Assembly (NCBI RefSeq): GCF_035222275.1
Contig: NW_026946359.1
Coordinates: 1,240,001-1,304,000 of the forward strand
DNA: 64,000 nucleotides
Reading direction: 5' to 3'
Source: Podospora bellae-mahoneyi
Taxonomy: Eukaryota > Ascomycota > Sordariomycetes > Sordariales > Podosporaceae
In this document: positions 1 to 10,090 of the stretch, piece after piece
How positions within the stretch are numbered: position 1 is the first letter of the stretch
Layout: each line of letters starts with the position of its first letter
Translations under genes and position numbers: made by a program
The notes under the pieces: model-generated
What the model was told of the DNA's origin: nothing
The model's database searches: none
The model's input: only the letters and a program-made list of their open reading frames with translations

Positions 1-129
1 GTGGTCCGCGTCTTGGTAAACACGCCCGTTGTTACAGCTGCTACTGACAGGCCGGCACCAGAGCGGAGGAGGATGCGTCTAGAGAAGGATGAGGAAAACA
101 GCTTGACGGTTGTAGGTGGGGTACGTTAG
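1..129 (+). CDS. C-terminal end of an unknown protein (partial)
   Basis: Frame 1 is open from the first base to a TAG at 127-129 and would encode the last 42 residues of a protein, rich in Arg and Glu near its middle (PAPERRRMRLEKDEE). The codon choice looks coding-like, but the stretch is too short to assign to a family. It could equally be a chance open frame or the end of an exon. The gene body lies to the left of the window. Confidence 0.35.
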   Translation: MVRVLVNTPVVTAATDRPAPERRRMRLEKDEENSLTVVGGVR

Positions 130-542
130 GTAGCCCAGAAGCGTGGGAAAAGAGAAGAGATCAAAACGCGGGGGGGTGAGCAATATACGCCGCACGGTAT
201 TAGGAGGGGGGTCGGGGGGATTTTATTTAGGTGGGTTGGTATATAAATGATTACGAGAAAATGGAGCGAGTGGGTTACAGATGCGATTCTTCGAAATGGT
301 TATTCCCTGGAAGATTCTCTTGTACATTGTCAAGTGGTGTTTTACTAAGCTCTCAGAGGATACATTTCTCGTGATCGATCGAGACACGGAGGGGTGGGGT
401 TGAGGGGCAATGGGAAAATTCCAAATCAAATGCAGGGTCCAAATCGGAGGGTGAATAAGCAGTCAATTACTATGGGGGTTAGGGTTTTATGAGCACCCCT
501 TTTTTAATTAAACATGGCATCGCTACATACAATTCAGAAAAA
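130..542. other. Spacer, 3' side of the oxidoreductase gene
   Basis: No gene seen. This 413-bp stretch has a G-run near 170-220 and AT-rich sequence toward 430-520. It probably holds the 3' UTR of the minus-strand oxidoreductase gene. Confidence 0.5.
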
Positions 543-1674
543 TTACAACTTGTTTTTTCCCTCCTGGGGAATCTTGACAACAACCTTGCCCCAGGTTTCC
601 CTGCTTCCGAGCGCCTTGAGCGCATCTGGCACAGACTCGAGTCCGACAAACTCCTTGTCTGTGAACTCAGTTCCCTTGAATTTGCCCTCGGCAATCAACT
701 TCATGATGCCCTCCCACACCTTGGGGACCGATTTAGTCTCCATCTTCTCATACATGCCCCAGTGAATACCGACCAAGCTGATATTCTTGAGCAAGACCTT
801 GTTCATAGCCACCTTCTCGATAGTACCAGCGGCAAAGCCAACAATGAGAATGCGGCCGTTCCAAGCGATACACTTAGTACTCTTGTCAACCATGCCGACA
901 GGGTCATAGACAATGTCAACACCACGGCCCTTGGGCGTCAATTTCTTGACAATCTGGGGCCAGTTCTCATCGCGGTAGTCAACGACATGATCAGCGCCAA
1001 AGGACTTGGCAACCTCCAGCTTGCGGGCAGTGCCCGCCGTGGCGATGACTGTCGCGCCGTATGCCTTGGCGACTTGAACAGCAGCAAGACCGACACCACC
1101 GGCAGCGGCGTGGACAAGAACGTAATCACCCGCCTTGACGCCAGCACGGAGGACGAGGGCGCCGTAGCTGGTGGGGGCTGTTACGAACAGACCGGAAGCC
1201 TGGTTGAAAGACCATCCCTTGGGTACGGGAAGCATGGAAACCTCCTTTGCGACACACTTAGTGGCATATGACCCCTGGGTGGCTCCGAAGACCTTGGAGC
1301 CGACGGGGAACTTGGGGTTCTTGGACCCGGAAGGCGTGGCCAGCACGACTCCGGCGAATTCAGCACCAGAAACCCATGGGAAAGCTATTGCAAGGATCAG
1401 CACGGTGTCTCCAAGCGATGGTGGATGGTCTAAATACATACGAGGTTGGTGCTGGTATTTGCCCTGAATTTGCAGGATATCAAAGAAGTTGGTTGCCGCG
1501 GCGTGGACCTCGATGAGGTACTCGTCTGCGGCAGGCTTGGGATCAGCAAGCTCTGTGACCTTGAGCTCACCAGGAGCCTATCAAGAACGTATTAGCAATT
1601 TGTTTTACACTGAGACGAGCTTCAGATTGAGTGCCTATTACCTTGACATAGGCCGACACTTGGATTCCCTTCAT
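543..1674 (-). CDS. Quinone oxidoreductase-like zinc-type dehydrogenase (MDR family)
   Basis: Model: complement(join(543..1384,1442..1577,1642..1674)), 336 aa, with introns of 57 and 64 bp. The start gives MKGIQVSAYVK and the second junction restores QPPFPWVSGAEFAG, the usual N-terminal block of NADPH:quinone reductase-like proteins. The Rossmann motif AAAGGVG lies at about residues 149-155, followed by FGADHVVDYRDENW. Family knowledge: these enzymes reduce quinones or enones with NADPH and usually lack the catalytic zinc. The protein ends in NKL, a possible non-canonical peroxisomal targeting signal type 1; targeting is inference. It is divergent from yth1 with 636 bp between the starts. Family assignment is strong; the exact substrate cannot be read from sequence. 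Confidence 0.9.
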
Positions 1675-2310
1675 GATTGTAGATGTAAGACGAACAGGCC
1701 CGTGCACGGGGGGGCAAGGTGAGGTCGCGGGGGCAAACAGAAGCAAGATGAAGGAAGGGTATCCGAAATGTAAGCAAGAAGTAGTATTAGAGTCGCTGTG
1801 GGAGGATGTTATATATATATATAAAAGACACCAATGCTACGCTAAGTACTTGATCAAAGAAAAAACCTCGGAAATGGTCTTCCATCGCCGTCGTCCTGTC
1901 AATGGTCCCTGATTCATTGGTAAGACGGCTTTGCCAGGGTTCAGTTCGCGGGGCAGGGGCCGAACCGAGGTTGTGGATTCCGGCGGCTGATTGGCTGCAC
2001 ACCGTGGAGCTCTCGGTGAGGAAGCGACGTCAATCCATCTTATCGCCAGACGCGCCGTTGCTTGCGAACCTTGAAGACCAAACTTGGCTTTTTTCCAACT
2101 TTTGAACCACCACTTTTCGCGCAACTGTTCAACGAAGAAATTTGCACCCACCGCGGTGGCCCTCGCAATATCGAACGAAACCAACACAACAAGTTGCACA
2201 AAACAACGAAGTGACCAGAGCACAAACTACCAACAATAGATCGTCCATAACGGCCACTCCCTCACCACCACAGTAATAACTGACCGCAAAGATCACCACC
2301 CACCATCACC
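1675..2310. other. Divergent promoter region, oxidoreductase / yth1
   Basis: 636 bp between two divergent start codons. It holds the AT-repeat TATA-like tract listed separately. Toward 2220-2310 it becomes CA/AC-rich, typical of a fungal 5' leader, and ends in the context CACCATGG at the yth1 start. Confidence 0.6.
1810..1826. promoter_or_regulatory. TATA-like alternating AT tract
   Basis: A run of alternating T and A ending in AAAA lies about 135 bp upstream of the oxidoreductase start on the minus strand and about 485 bp upstream of yth1. Position favours the oxidoreductase promoter. Function is inferred from composition and distance only; it may be a plain AT microsatellite. Confidence 0.4.
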
Positions 2311-3057
2311 ATGGCGTTCCTCCCGCCCCCAGCCCAACAACTCCTAACCCACACACCCACCCCCTACACCTTCACCTTCACCCCCTTCCTTCAAAAAACC
2401 TACCAACACTCCCTCCCTCCACCCAGCAGCAACCCCCCCTCAGGCGACCAACAACAATCCCAACCCAACAACAACAACACCGGCGGCTTCGGTTCCCTAG
2501 TCTGCAAACACTGGCTCCGCGGCCTCTGCAAAAAGGGCCTAACCTGCGAGTTCCTCCACGAGTACAACCTCCGCAAGATGCCCGAATGCAACTTCTTCGT
2601 CCGCAACGGCTACTGCTCCAACGGGGACGAGTGCCTCTACCTCCACATCGACCCCTCCTCTAAACTTCCCCCCTGTCCCCACTACGACCGCGGGTTTTGC
2701 CCCTTGGGGCCAAAATGCGACAAGAGACATTTAAAGAGAAACATATGTCTTTACTACCTCGCGGGGTTCTGCCCGGACGGGAAGCAGTGCAAGCAGGGGG
2801 CGCATCCAAGGTGGACGAGGGATGAGCTGATGGAGAAGCCTACTATGAAGGTGGAGAAGACGGCGGAGGAGCTGGAGTGGGAGGAGCAGGAGAGGGAGAG
2901 GCATAGGGAGCGGGAGAGGGAGAGGGATATGGAACGGCGGGCGGAGAGGGATAGGGAGCGGAGTGGGGATGGGGATAGGCATGATAGGGGGCATGACAAG
3001 GGGGGGAGGTTTGGGAGGGGGGGGGGGGGAGGTGGGGTGGGAAAGGGGGGGGTATAG
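2311..3057 (+). CDS. yth1: mRNA 3'-end-processing CCCH zinc-finger protein Yth1 (CPSF30 homologue)
   Basis: Intronless, 248 aa, start in the context CACCATGG. The segment [14 protein letters not shown] matches the N-terminal block of Yth1/CPSF30 that precedes the fingers. Four CCCH fingers follow, beginning [31 protein letters not shown] and [10 protein letters not shown] (about residues 64-170). The C-terminal third is a charged Arg/Glu repeat and a Gly run. Family knowledge: Yth1 is the CPF subunit that contacts the poly(A) signal and Fip1. The yeast and human proteins have five fingers; the one normally located between the PFLQ block and VCKHWLRG is replaced here by a Pro/Gln/Asn linker. 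Identification is firm. Confidence 0.93.
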   Translation: MAFLPPPAQQLLTHTPTPYTFTFTPFLQKTYQHSLPPPSSNPPSGDQQQSQPNNNNTGGFGSLVCKHWLRGLCKKGLTCEFLHEYNLRKMPECNFFVRNGYCSNGDECLYLHIDPSSKLPPCPHYDRGFCPLGPKCDKRHLKRNICLYYLAGFCPDGKQCKQGAHPRWTRDELMEKPTMKVEKTAEELEWEEQERERHRERERERDMERRAERDRERSGDGDRHDRGHDKGGRFGRGGGGGGVGKGGV

Positions 3058-3821
3058 AGGGAGAGGGGGTCATTAGGAGGGGCCTGCATCTAGAGAGAGT
3101 GTGTTTACGGATGGGAGGAAGGGGAGGGGGAGGTGGATATACCAATATCCAGTGGTGCGAAACCTGGAAGTCGGCCACAAGTGAAAATAAGAGACAAGTC
3201 TTCAGAACAGGAGTCCAGGCGCCGAAACGTCGCGACAGAGGTCAGCGAGGCGAAGTGCTATGCGACTCGCCCCGCCTATCGAGAGGAAAATAAACGAGTG
3301 CCGACAAAAAGGACAAAGATCATGAGGAGAAGTAGCCACCATGATAGAGAGCGAGCAGGGGAGTCTGTATATGATTGACAAGTATCAATCCGCTTTTGTA
3401 TTCCACACCAGGGCAGACACAGAGAGGCGTTAGGGTATATTCAAAAGAGTCAAGGTGGCGAGCATTAGGAGTTCGGGCCAACAGATATAATACAAAAAGT
3501 CTTACCTTTCTAGAGAAAACTAAAAAAAAAATTGTTGGACGTTGTGTGGACTTGCCGTGATTCGAGAATGCACTCAAAAGACAGACCCGGCCTCATTTGA
3601 CCTCAGAATCACATCATGTTAATCCAGACACGAAAAAAATAAATAGAAGCATCGGAAAGCGTCATGTATTGTTTGTCCTCCTATCATCCAAGTTTGTTCA
3701 AAAACAGAAAAAAAAAAAAGAAAAACCATGAGTATTTCTATTCGACGATGTAAGCTGTAAACCCCATCAATATGGCCAAAGCCCTTCACATCCCCCTTGA
3801 TGATGATAACGATGCAAGAGG

Positions 3822-3852
3822 TTTTTTTTTCTTTTTTTTCTTTTTTTTTTTT
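3822..3852. repeat. Poly(T) tract
   Basis: 31 bases of T interrupted by two C. It lies 44 bp left of the hairpin arm at 3896. Read on the minus strand it is an A-rich tail downstream of the hairpin. Confidence 0.8.
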
Positions 3853-3895
3853 AAAGAAAAAGACAACACCATTCAAAGTGGTTTATCCCCGCGTT

Positions 3896-4026
3896 TGCAA
3901 CGAACTTAAATAATCAAGGACAATCAAGTCCGGCAAAGGATCGAGGAAGATGACCAGTCGCGTGAGTCGTGTCTTCCGCTGTCGTATTCCGGACTTCATT
4001 GTCCTTGCTTATCTAGGTTCGTTGCA
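3896..4026. ncRNA. 131-bp imperfect hairpin, possible structured RNA or MITE-like remnant
   Basis: Arm 3896-3933 (starts TGCAACGAAC, ends AAGTCCGG) is the reverse complement of arm 3989-4026 (starts CCGGACTT, ends GTTCGTTGCA) at 34 of 38 positions. One of the four differences would be a G-U pair in a plus-strand RNA. The 55-base middle has an inner stem, GGAAGA (3945-3950) with TCTTCC (3972-3977). It sits in the convergent 3' region, so it may lie in the 3' UTR of either neighbour. I see no target-site duplication. It could be an independent small RNA precursor, a 3' UTR structure, or the remains of a small inverted-repeat element; sequence alone does not decide. Confidence 0.55.
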
Positions 4027-4350
4027 CCCACAGAGATTTCCGACCTTGAATGGTGTCATGTAGATGGTAAAGACCATAGAATGAAAAACAGTAAGAGTAA
4101 GCTGTTCGCCACCACCGCCAATCAAACCCAAACCCGCCTCTCCCAAGTGTATATACCATGTCGTTGATATGTTTTTCTGTATCATTCATGTCCCCCATCC
4201 CTAGTCTAAAAGATGAGTAGAGATCCCTACCTCCCGCCGACATGCTTAAGCCTATTCCTGGCTCTGGTGTGTGTCCTGTGTTCCTCATATACAACCCCCA
4301 TGCCTTTTCTTTTTTTTCTTTTTTCTTGTTTTGCCTCAATCTCAGTCTTC

Positions 4351-6060
4351 TCAAGACTTCCACACATTCTCCCCCGCGACACCTTCCAAAGGCGCCACAC
4401 TAATAAAGCTCTCGCTCCCCGCCATCTTGTCCTCGTCCTCTCCATCATGGCTTCCTCCCCTTGGGCTCCCATGAGCACTGCCCTGCCAAGTAGCCAGCTC
4501 ATCAACCTTCCTGATGCCCATGATGAAACAAACCATGCTCTTCGGCACCCACCGCCCAACAAAGCCATAGACACTCGCTCCCAAACCAACTCTCACTGTT
4601 GACGCAGTGATGGTGCCATCAATGACATCAAACACAGCATCGTGCAAGTTCTTGAGGTTGGATCCTCTCATACCCCTGATTCCAGTTGTACCAATAGGGG
4701 AGGTTGACTGAGAGACAAAGTTCCGGGCGTAGGTCTTTCGGGCGGCATCGGGCCAGTTGTGGGTTTGTTCGACACCAGAAGCAGTGATGAGACCTTGATT
4801 GGCACGACCGGCCGTGCTAGACTGGAACTTAGTGCCTTGAGCTGGGGTGAAACCAGTGAAGTCGAAGGTTCCGAGCTGCATGTGAGTTACGGGGACCTGG
4901 AGCGGGCGAAGCTCGGCGGCGAGGACTTCTGTGAAGGCTGAGAGGGCGGAGCAGATGGTTGCTTCAGGGGCATGGAAGGGAGGGTTGATTGAGGAGATGA
5001 TAGAAGGCGTGAAAACCAACACCTTGGGGGAGAGGTCTTCCTTTTCTCTTTGCTTGCTGGCGTCTTTGGCGAGACTGCTTGCGAGCTCTGTTGGTGGAGG
5101 AGGAGGATGCAACCTGGCAGTGAGGATGGGGAGGAAAGCCTGAATAGTGACGATTGGCTGAAGAAGATGAGTCTTGAAAAGGTCGGCGAAGCTGGAGGGA
5201 GGGATGGTGGCGATAGGTGAAGTTTGATAGTTGAGAGAGGGGATGAGAATAACGGATTTAAGGTGAAGGTGGGACTTCTTGCCCTTAGGGATTGCCGCGT
5301 GAGGTTCTTGGAGGTAGCGGGCGAACTCCTCAATTGAAGCACCGACACGGGTAGGCTGTGACAAACATGTTAGCCAGGTGCAGAAATAGGGGAAAAGGAG
5401 ACGGGCTTACATCATTGATATCCAAAGCAAACGACCGAATATCCGGCCTGGCCATCCCCTGAATCAAAAGCTCATCATCCCGCGTGTTGGCCACAATAAA
5501 CACAATGAACCCCTTCCTCTCCAAATCCAGCGCCAACGACCTCGTCAGCGGCAATGCAGGCGAACCAGCAATAACCACAACCTCCAACCTCCCCCCACTC
5601 CTCGCTCTCTTAGCCTTACGGTGCTTCCGTAGCGACAGGCTCGCCTTATACGACTTGTAAACCACCGTCCCCGTAGCCACAACAACAATACCCGTCAAGA
5701 TCTTATGCCTCGAAACCCAGTTCTGCACCCTCTCAAGGGCCCCAACAGGCACAGTAATCACCGGCGGCGGCGGCGGTGCCTGAGGGCGAAACGATTCGGG
5801 AACCCATTCTGGCAAGTTCGAGAGGGTATCTCTCAGTTTGTCCGCAGCCTTGTCGACCGATCCGTTGACAAACTCGGCGACGTCACCAGTATATCGTTTG
5901 GCGTCGTCCGGGATGTACGATAACTAGAACAAACCCAACCCCCTGCAATCAGCATAAACCAACCTTACACGACCACCACCAAAATGAGAACTCCCGAGCT
6001 CCACAAACGGGCAATACATACCAGCGTATCCAGAATCTCCTGGGGACTCGTTCCAGACAT
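4351..6060 (-). CDS. DUF1776 family membrane-anchored protein with SDR-like fold
   Basis: Model: complement(join(4351..5355,5411..5923,6022..6060)), 518 aa, introns of 55 and 98 bp. Exon 1 encodes MSGTSPQEILDTL. One membrane segment (ILTGIVVVATGTVVY, about residues 88-102) precedes a Rossmann-like start, VVVIAGSPALPL then FIVFIVANT. The C-terminal block with GASVYGFVGRWVPKSM is typical of the fungal DUF1776 family, to which I believe yeast YSC83, a mitochondrial protein, belongs. No clear YxxxK catalytic pair was found, so enzymatic activity is doubtful. Promoter region: 6061-6936. Its 3' end faces yth1 across the hairpin-bearing spacer. Confidence 0.85.
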
Positions 6061-6936
6061 TTTGACTACTCTTTTCCCAACAGCACAATCCCGTCGTCTG
6101 TCTGTCTAGAGGTGGAGCGGGCGGGGTTTCCAGAAGAATAACAATCAGAGCATGGGTGGTGGACGGCGGTGAGCTGTATCTATGTATGTAGGTACCTTGA
6201 CGGAGAAAAGAAGAAGGAGGGGCCCGAGTTTTGCCCTTTGTTATCGGGTATCAATGTTACCGCTCACGCCCCCCCAAAGTACAACCGCTGACAGCCGAAT
6301 GGGCGAGTCAACGCCGGCAACGTCAGAGCACCTAGCGGGGCTGCCCCTCACCTTGCGGGGCTGGCAGCTCAGGTACGGTTCCCAAACGGGCTAGTGATCG
6401 CGAGCTTAAATAAATGTTCTGGACTCGAACTTCTCCAACTCGACGACAACTCAGAGCAGAGAAGTCGTTAGGCTCACGAAAGGAGGGGTTGGTTGTTATG
6501 AAATTTCTTTCGAAGACCTAACTGGTGAATCATCTGATTCCGTTAACGACGTGTTATATGATCCTTGTTTTGTAGGTAGGTATAACGAATATCCCTGTGT
6601 TTGGAGATGCATCGGGCAGGAATGCCTTCCCTTCAACCAATGCTGGCGCATTTAAAGGTCAGCATCGAGAACTGCTCAGTTGAGCTCTGCCATCTGTCTT
6701 CGACCGGATCAAAATGGTCGAAGATAAACATGCACAGTATAACTTCCGTTCAAACAGAAAGCTCGTATCCTCCGGGCACAGGGCACTAAACCAGCTTTTA
6801 CTTTGTTATCCGATGCTGGGAAATGCTAAACATCCATGGCCTCGCTGTGCCGGTCTACAACAGTCAACATCCTATATAATACCATCCTCGGCGCCCGGTA
6901 CCATCTTCCGTACCCATAACGATTGTAGACACCCCC
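6061..6936. other. Spacer upstream of the DUF1776 gene
   Basis: 876 bp holding the DUF1776 gene promoter and the 3' end of the DUF155 gene. A short direct repeat GCGGGGCTG occurs twice near 6337-6364. No gene seen. Confidence 0.5.
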
Positions 6937-8924
6937 TCAGACCCCCTTAAACGTCCTCCCCACAATCTCCCCCCCACAAACAACCTCCTTCTCCTTCTCG
7001 TTCAAAATGCTATTCCACATCCTCAAATCCTCCAGCGTGATATTCCTTTCCGCCAGACCCCTCTTCAGTAAATCAATCTGTCCATTTCCGCCCCCAATCA
7101 CGTTCCCTGGCCCCCCACCCCGTTCTGGATCCCCAACAATAGGAGCCACAACCCCATCTCCTTGTTTCCCCTTTTCTCTCGACAACATTCCAAACCTCAG
7201 CCCCACCTCCGTGACTGTCACAATAATGCTGATAATAATCAGAATAATAATAATCCAGGTGATGTAGCTCATCTTGGAGTCGGCCACACTATCAGCGAGA
7301 ATCTCGGACAAGTCCAAAAACACGCGGCACCGCTCGTTGAGCGTTTTGATACGTGGGTCGATTTCAAGGTACTCCCGGATCGCCACGTAGAGCGGGTGCA
7401 GCGTGGGCTCCGAGTCCCAGAAAAAGTTGGGTACATCGAGGATATTAGATGCTGAAGACAGAGTTAGTTGCCCGCCCAAAACGTTGTGATGGGATATGCT
7501 TACAAAGATTAATATCCACTCTCGACTTGAACAACCTCCCCAAAATCTTCACAATCTCCGTCCGGGTCATGTTGAGCTCCCCTGTCATAGCTAACCGCTT
7601 CGGCACATGCTGTGCGTCCGACATCGTCTCCGACATGCGCTCCTCAAAGAAACACAGCTTGGTACTCTGAGCGATAGCATGGCTAATTGTCAACTTGACC
7701 ATGTGATCCGAACGCGGCAGCAGCGTGATCATGTCGTTGAATACACGCGGCCGCTTGACATCAGCGCTGTACTCGAAGTGGAACTCCTCCATCTCAAAGT
7801 CGGCCTCGTCCAATGGTCTCGTCGCAAGCGCAATGTTTGTCTCGTGCTCTGAAAATGCCAAATCCGCCAAGATATCCTTTTCTTGTCGCTCAGTAAAGTT
7901 CCAAAACACCACCACTCCGTACGAGAAGACAAACATCTCCGCAAAGTGCTTGGCATCTGGAACCAACCGATTGATGGGGTTCACCGTAATCTGTTCCACT
8001 TGGTGGTCGTCCTGTCTCCCGATCGAGTCAGGTGCACTGCTCGCCTGTTGCAGCACCGTCCCCGTATTAGGACTTCCGCCCAGTCCCTGCGCACCATACG
8101 AGTACTCATCCCAGTACCCCTCATGTTCATCCCTCCTCTCACTCCTCTCAATCTCCAAATCCAGCACCGTCTTTCCCGTCCCTGGCGTCTTCAACACCGG
8201 TCGACTCCTTAGCCTATACCCATCCACACCAGGCAGCAATGGCAAGTGATAGACGATGTACAAGCAATCATCATACAGCTTCGTCTTGGCCTCATGTTTC
8301 GTCTTCAGAAACTCCGCCGTCTCCTTCACCTTGAACGCCTGAGCCGTACAATACGCCGTCAACCTCGAAACCTTCTCCCCTCTCTGCATCTTAGGCAGCC
8401 GCTCCGCATAACTCTTGCCGCGAATTCCGCCCCTCTTCCTCAGCACGTCTAATTCCTCGTCTTTAAGCGGTCTGTTCTCGTCTTCGCCGCGCAGTATCGA
8501 CACCCGCCTAGCCGCCATCTCATCATCACTGACATCATCATCGACGGGAGCCTCAGGGAGAAGTACGAGCTTTTCGCTAACCTTCGTTGTGCGGGACGGG
8601 ACCTGCTGGCCGGTTCGAGCAGAGGCGAAGGTAGGTACACCACTTGGGCGGCGCACATTGCGTGCTGGTCGCTGGCCTGGATGGCCTCGGGGCTGGCCGG
8701 AAGGAATATCTGATGAGTACTGAAGGATGTTGTCGACTGATACGAGACGGGTGCTCGGTCGCCCAGCGCTACCCATTGCTCCTGGTCGTTGTGTGCCATT
8801 GCGAGCTGATGGCCGTTCGCGGGAATCGGTGACCTGAGACAATCAACGGTTAACTTCATCATTGTCATCTGAAAAGGTGGTTCCTTCCTACCAAGACCGA
8901 CGGTGCTCGTTTTGAGGACGCCAT
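6937..8924 (-). CDS. DUF155 protein of the Rmd1/Rmd8-Sif2/Sif3 family
   Basis: Model: complement(join(6937..7451,7504..8833,8892..8924)), 625 aa, introns of 52 and 58 bp. The first exon gives MASSKRAPSVL. The middle carries RLTAYCTAQAF and the DUF155 core around FSYGVVVFWNFTERQE, and the end carries the usual acidic/aromatic block before a strong membrane segment (ITWIIIILIIISIIV, about residues 518-533) followed by a basic tail. Family knowledge: yeast Rmd1 and Rmd8 and fission yeast Sif2/Sif3 belong here; human RMND1 is the mitochondrial relative. The N-terminus lacks a clear mitochondrial leader, favouring the cytosolic/endomembrane branch. Exact orthology (Rmd1 or Rmd8) is not resolved. 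Confidence 0.88.
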
Positions 8925-10090
8925 TCCGCCAGATATTAGATGTCGCTGTATCTGTTCCCACTATCCGCCAGTTACCAGGTTGAGCGGTGTAACAATCCCC
9001 CTTCACAAACTCTCGTGTATAACGGTTCTGAGTGCTGTCGTCAAAAGTCTGCAATCCTCCGAATAGTACAAAATGTCTTCACTTTTGATGCGCGCGGTGG
9101 TTGGTCCTTGCCGAATTGGATTGATGGGTAGTAACAAGGAAAATGGAGAAAAAGAAACGCCCAGAGATCGGCTCTGCAACGCCAAAGCCAAGCGACGTCA
9201 TTGCGCCCAGGCCCCACTGAGCTCTCCGCAGGACCGCTGGGATCCACTCCCGAGGCTGGATTTGGCAGTTTGCCAGTGTAATAAGACAAATATGAAAGCT
9301 CCGGATGATCAAGATTTCTAGCCAGTCTGAATGTAATGTAGCGAGATGCCTACTTCTATATAGGGTATTCGGAGGATCACAGCTCTCAAGCATGCTGGAT
9401 TGGTTCTCGTTGTTGTTATTTGGTTGGGAAAGCGTTCGCCTTGGACAAAATAATGGTGTTGTAAGTAATAACATGTGTGATAACTGTCAACTTATGCCAG
9501 TTATTTGGTCCATGACGTGCCCAGGCGCTGAGATAGATGTTCAGAGACGCGTTCTAGAAAGCCATGGAGACGGACCTATGCAAGAAACTCACGTATATTC
9601 ATTTCTTGCAGAAGCGAATATGTACTAGCTAGTTGCCTATCTGGCGTCGATATTCTCATTCTCAATCCGCAGAACCCAAGTTCTCAGACTCCCAACTCCA
9701 ACTCACAAAAAGCAGCTTCAGGTATTAATCACCATTTCAACCCACAGTCTTGCCATTCTCCCGCCAACTTGCAACAGCCCAAAAATCTTGAGGAAAAAGA
9801 AATAGAAAGCACATAATTGGCCCCATCCCAAGTCTCACACAATCATGCACAGTTCACCAGACGTCTCTCCACAGTCCAGCAGGTCCTCACCAGTTCCCGA
9901 GCCTGTGCCTCCTCCAACTCCGCTTCCTCTCTGTTTTCCCCGGCCTTTACTCTCCCGGCTCTAGGCATATGTATGTTCACTAAGCAAGACGGTAACCACC
10001 TTGGGTAGGTACATTACAAAGCGTTCAGTATTATGAGAAATAGGAACCAGAAATCTAGCCTAGCATACAGAATCAAAATGCAGAAAAAGA
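8925..10090. other. Spacer between the DUF155 gene and the decayed gene
   Basis: 1.17 kb, including the DUF155 promoter region (8925 onward). Several short open frames occur on both strands, but none has coding-like composition or a recognisable motif. The stretch 9800-10090 lies downstream of the decayed gene and looks like plain spacer. Confidence 0.5.

Larger units (their letters stand above)
3058..4350. other. Convergent 3' region, yth1 / DUF1776 gene
   Basis: 1.3 kb without a gene, holding the 3' ends of two convergent genes. It contains A- and T-runs (3705-3720, 3822-3852) and the 131-bp hairpin listed separately. I see no other RNA gene. Confidence 0.6.

Noticed and set aside
2731-3178. 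Minus-strand Pro-rich open frames opposite yth1
   Set aside because: Mirror of the Arg/Glu repeat coded on the plus strand.
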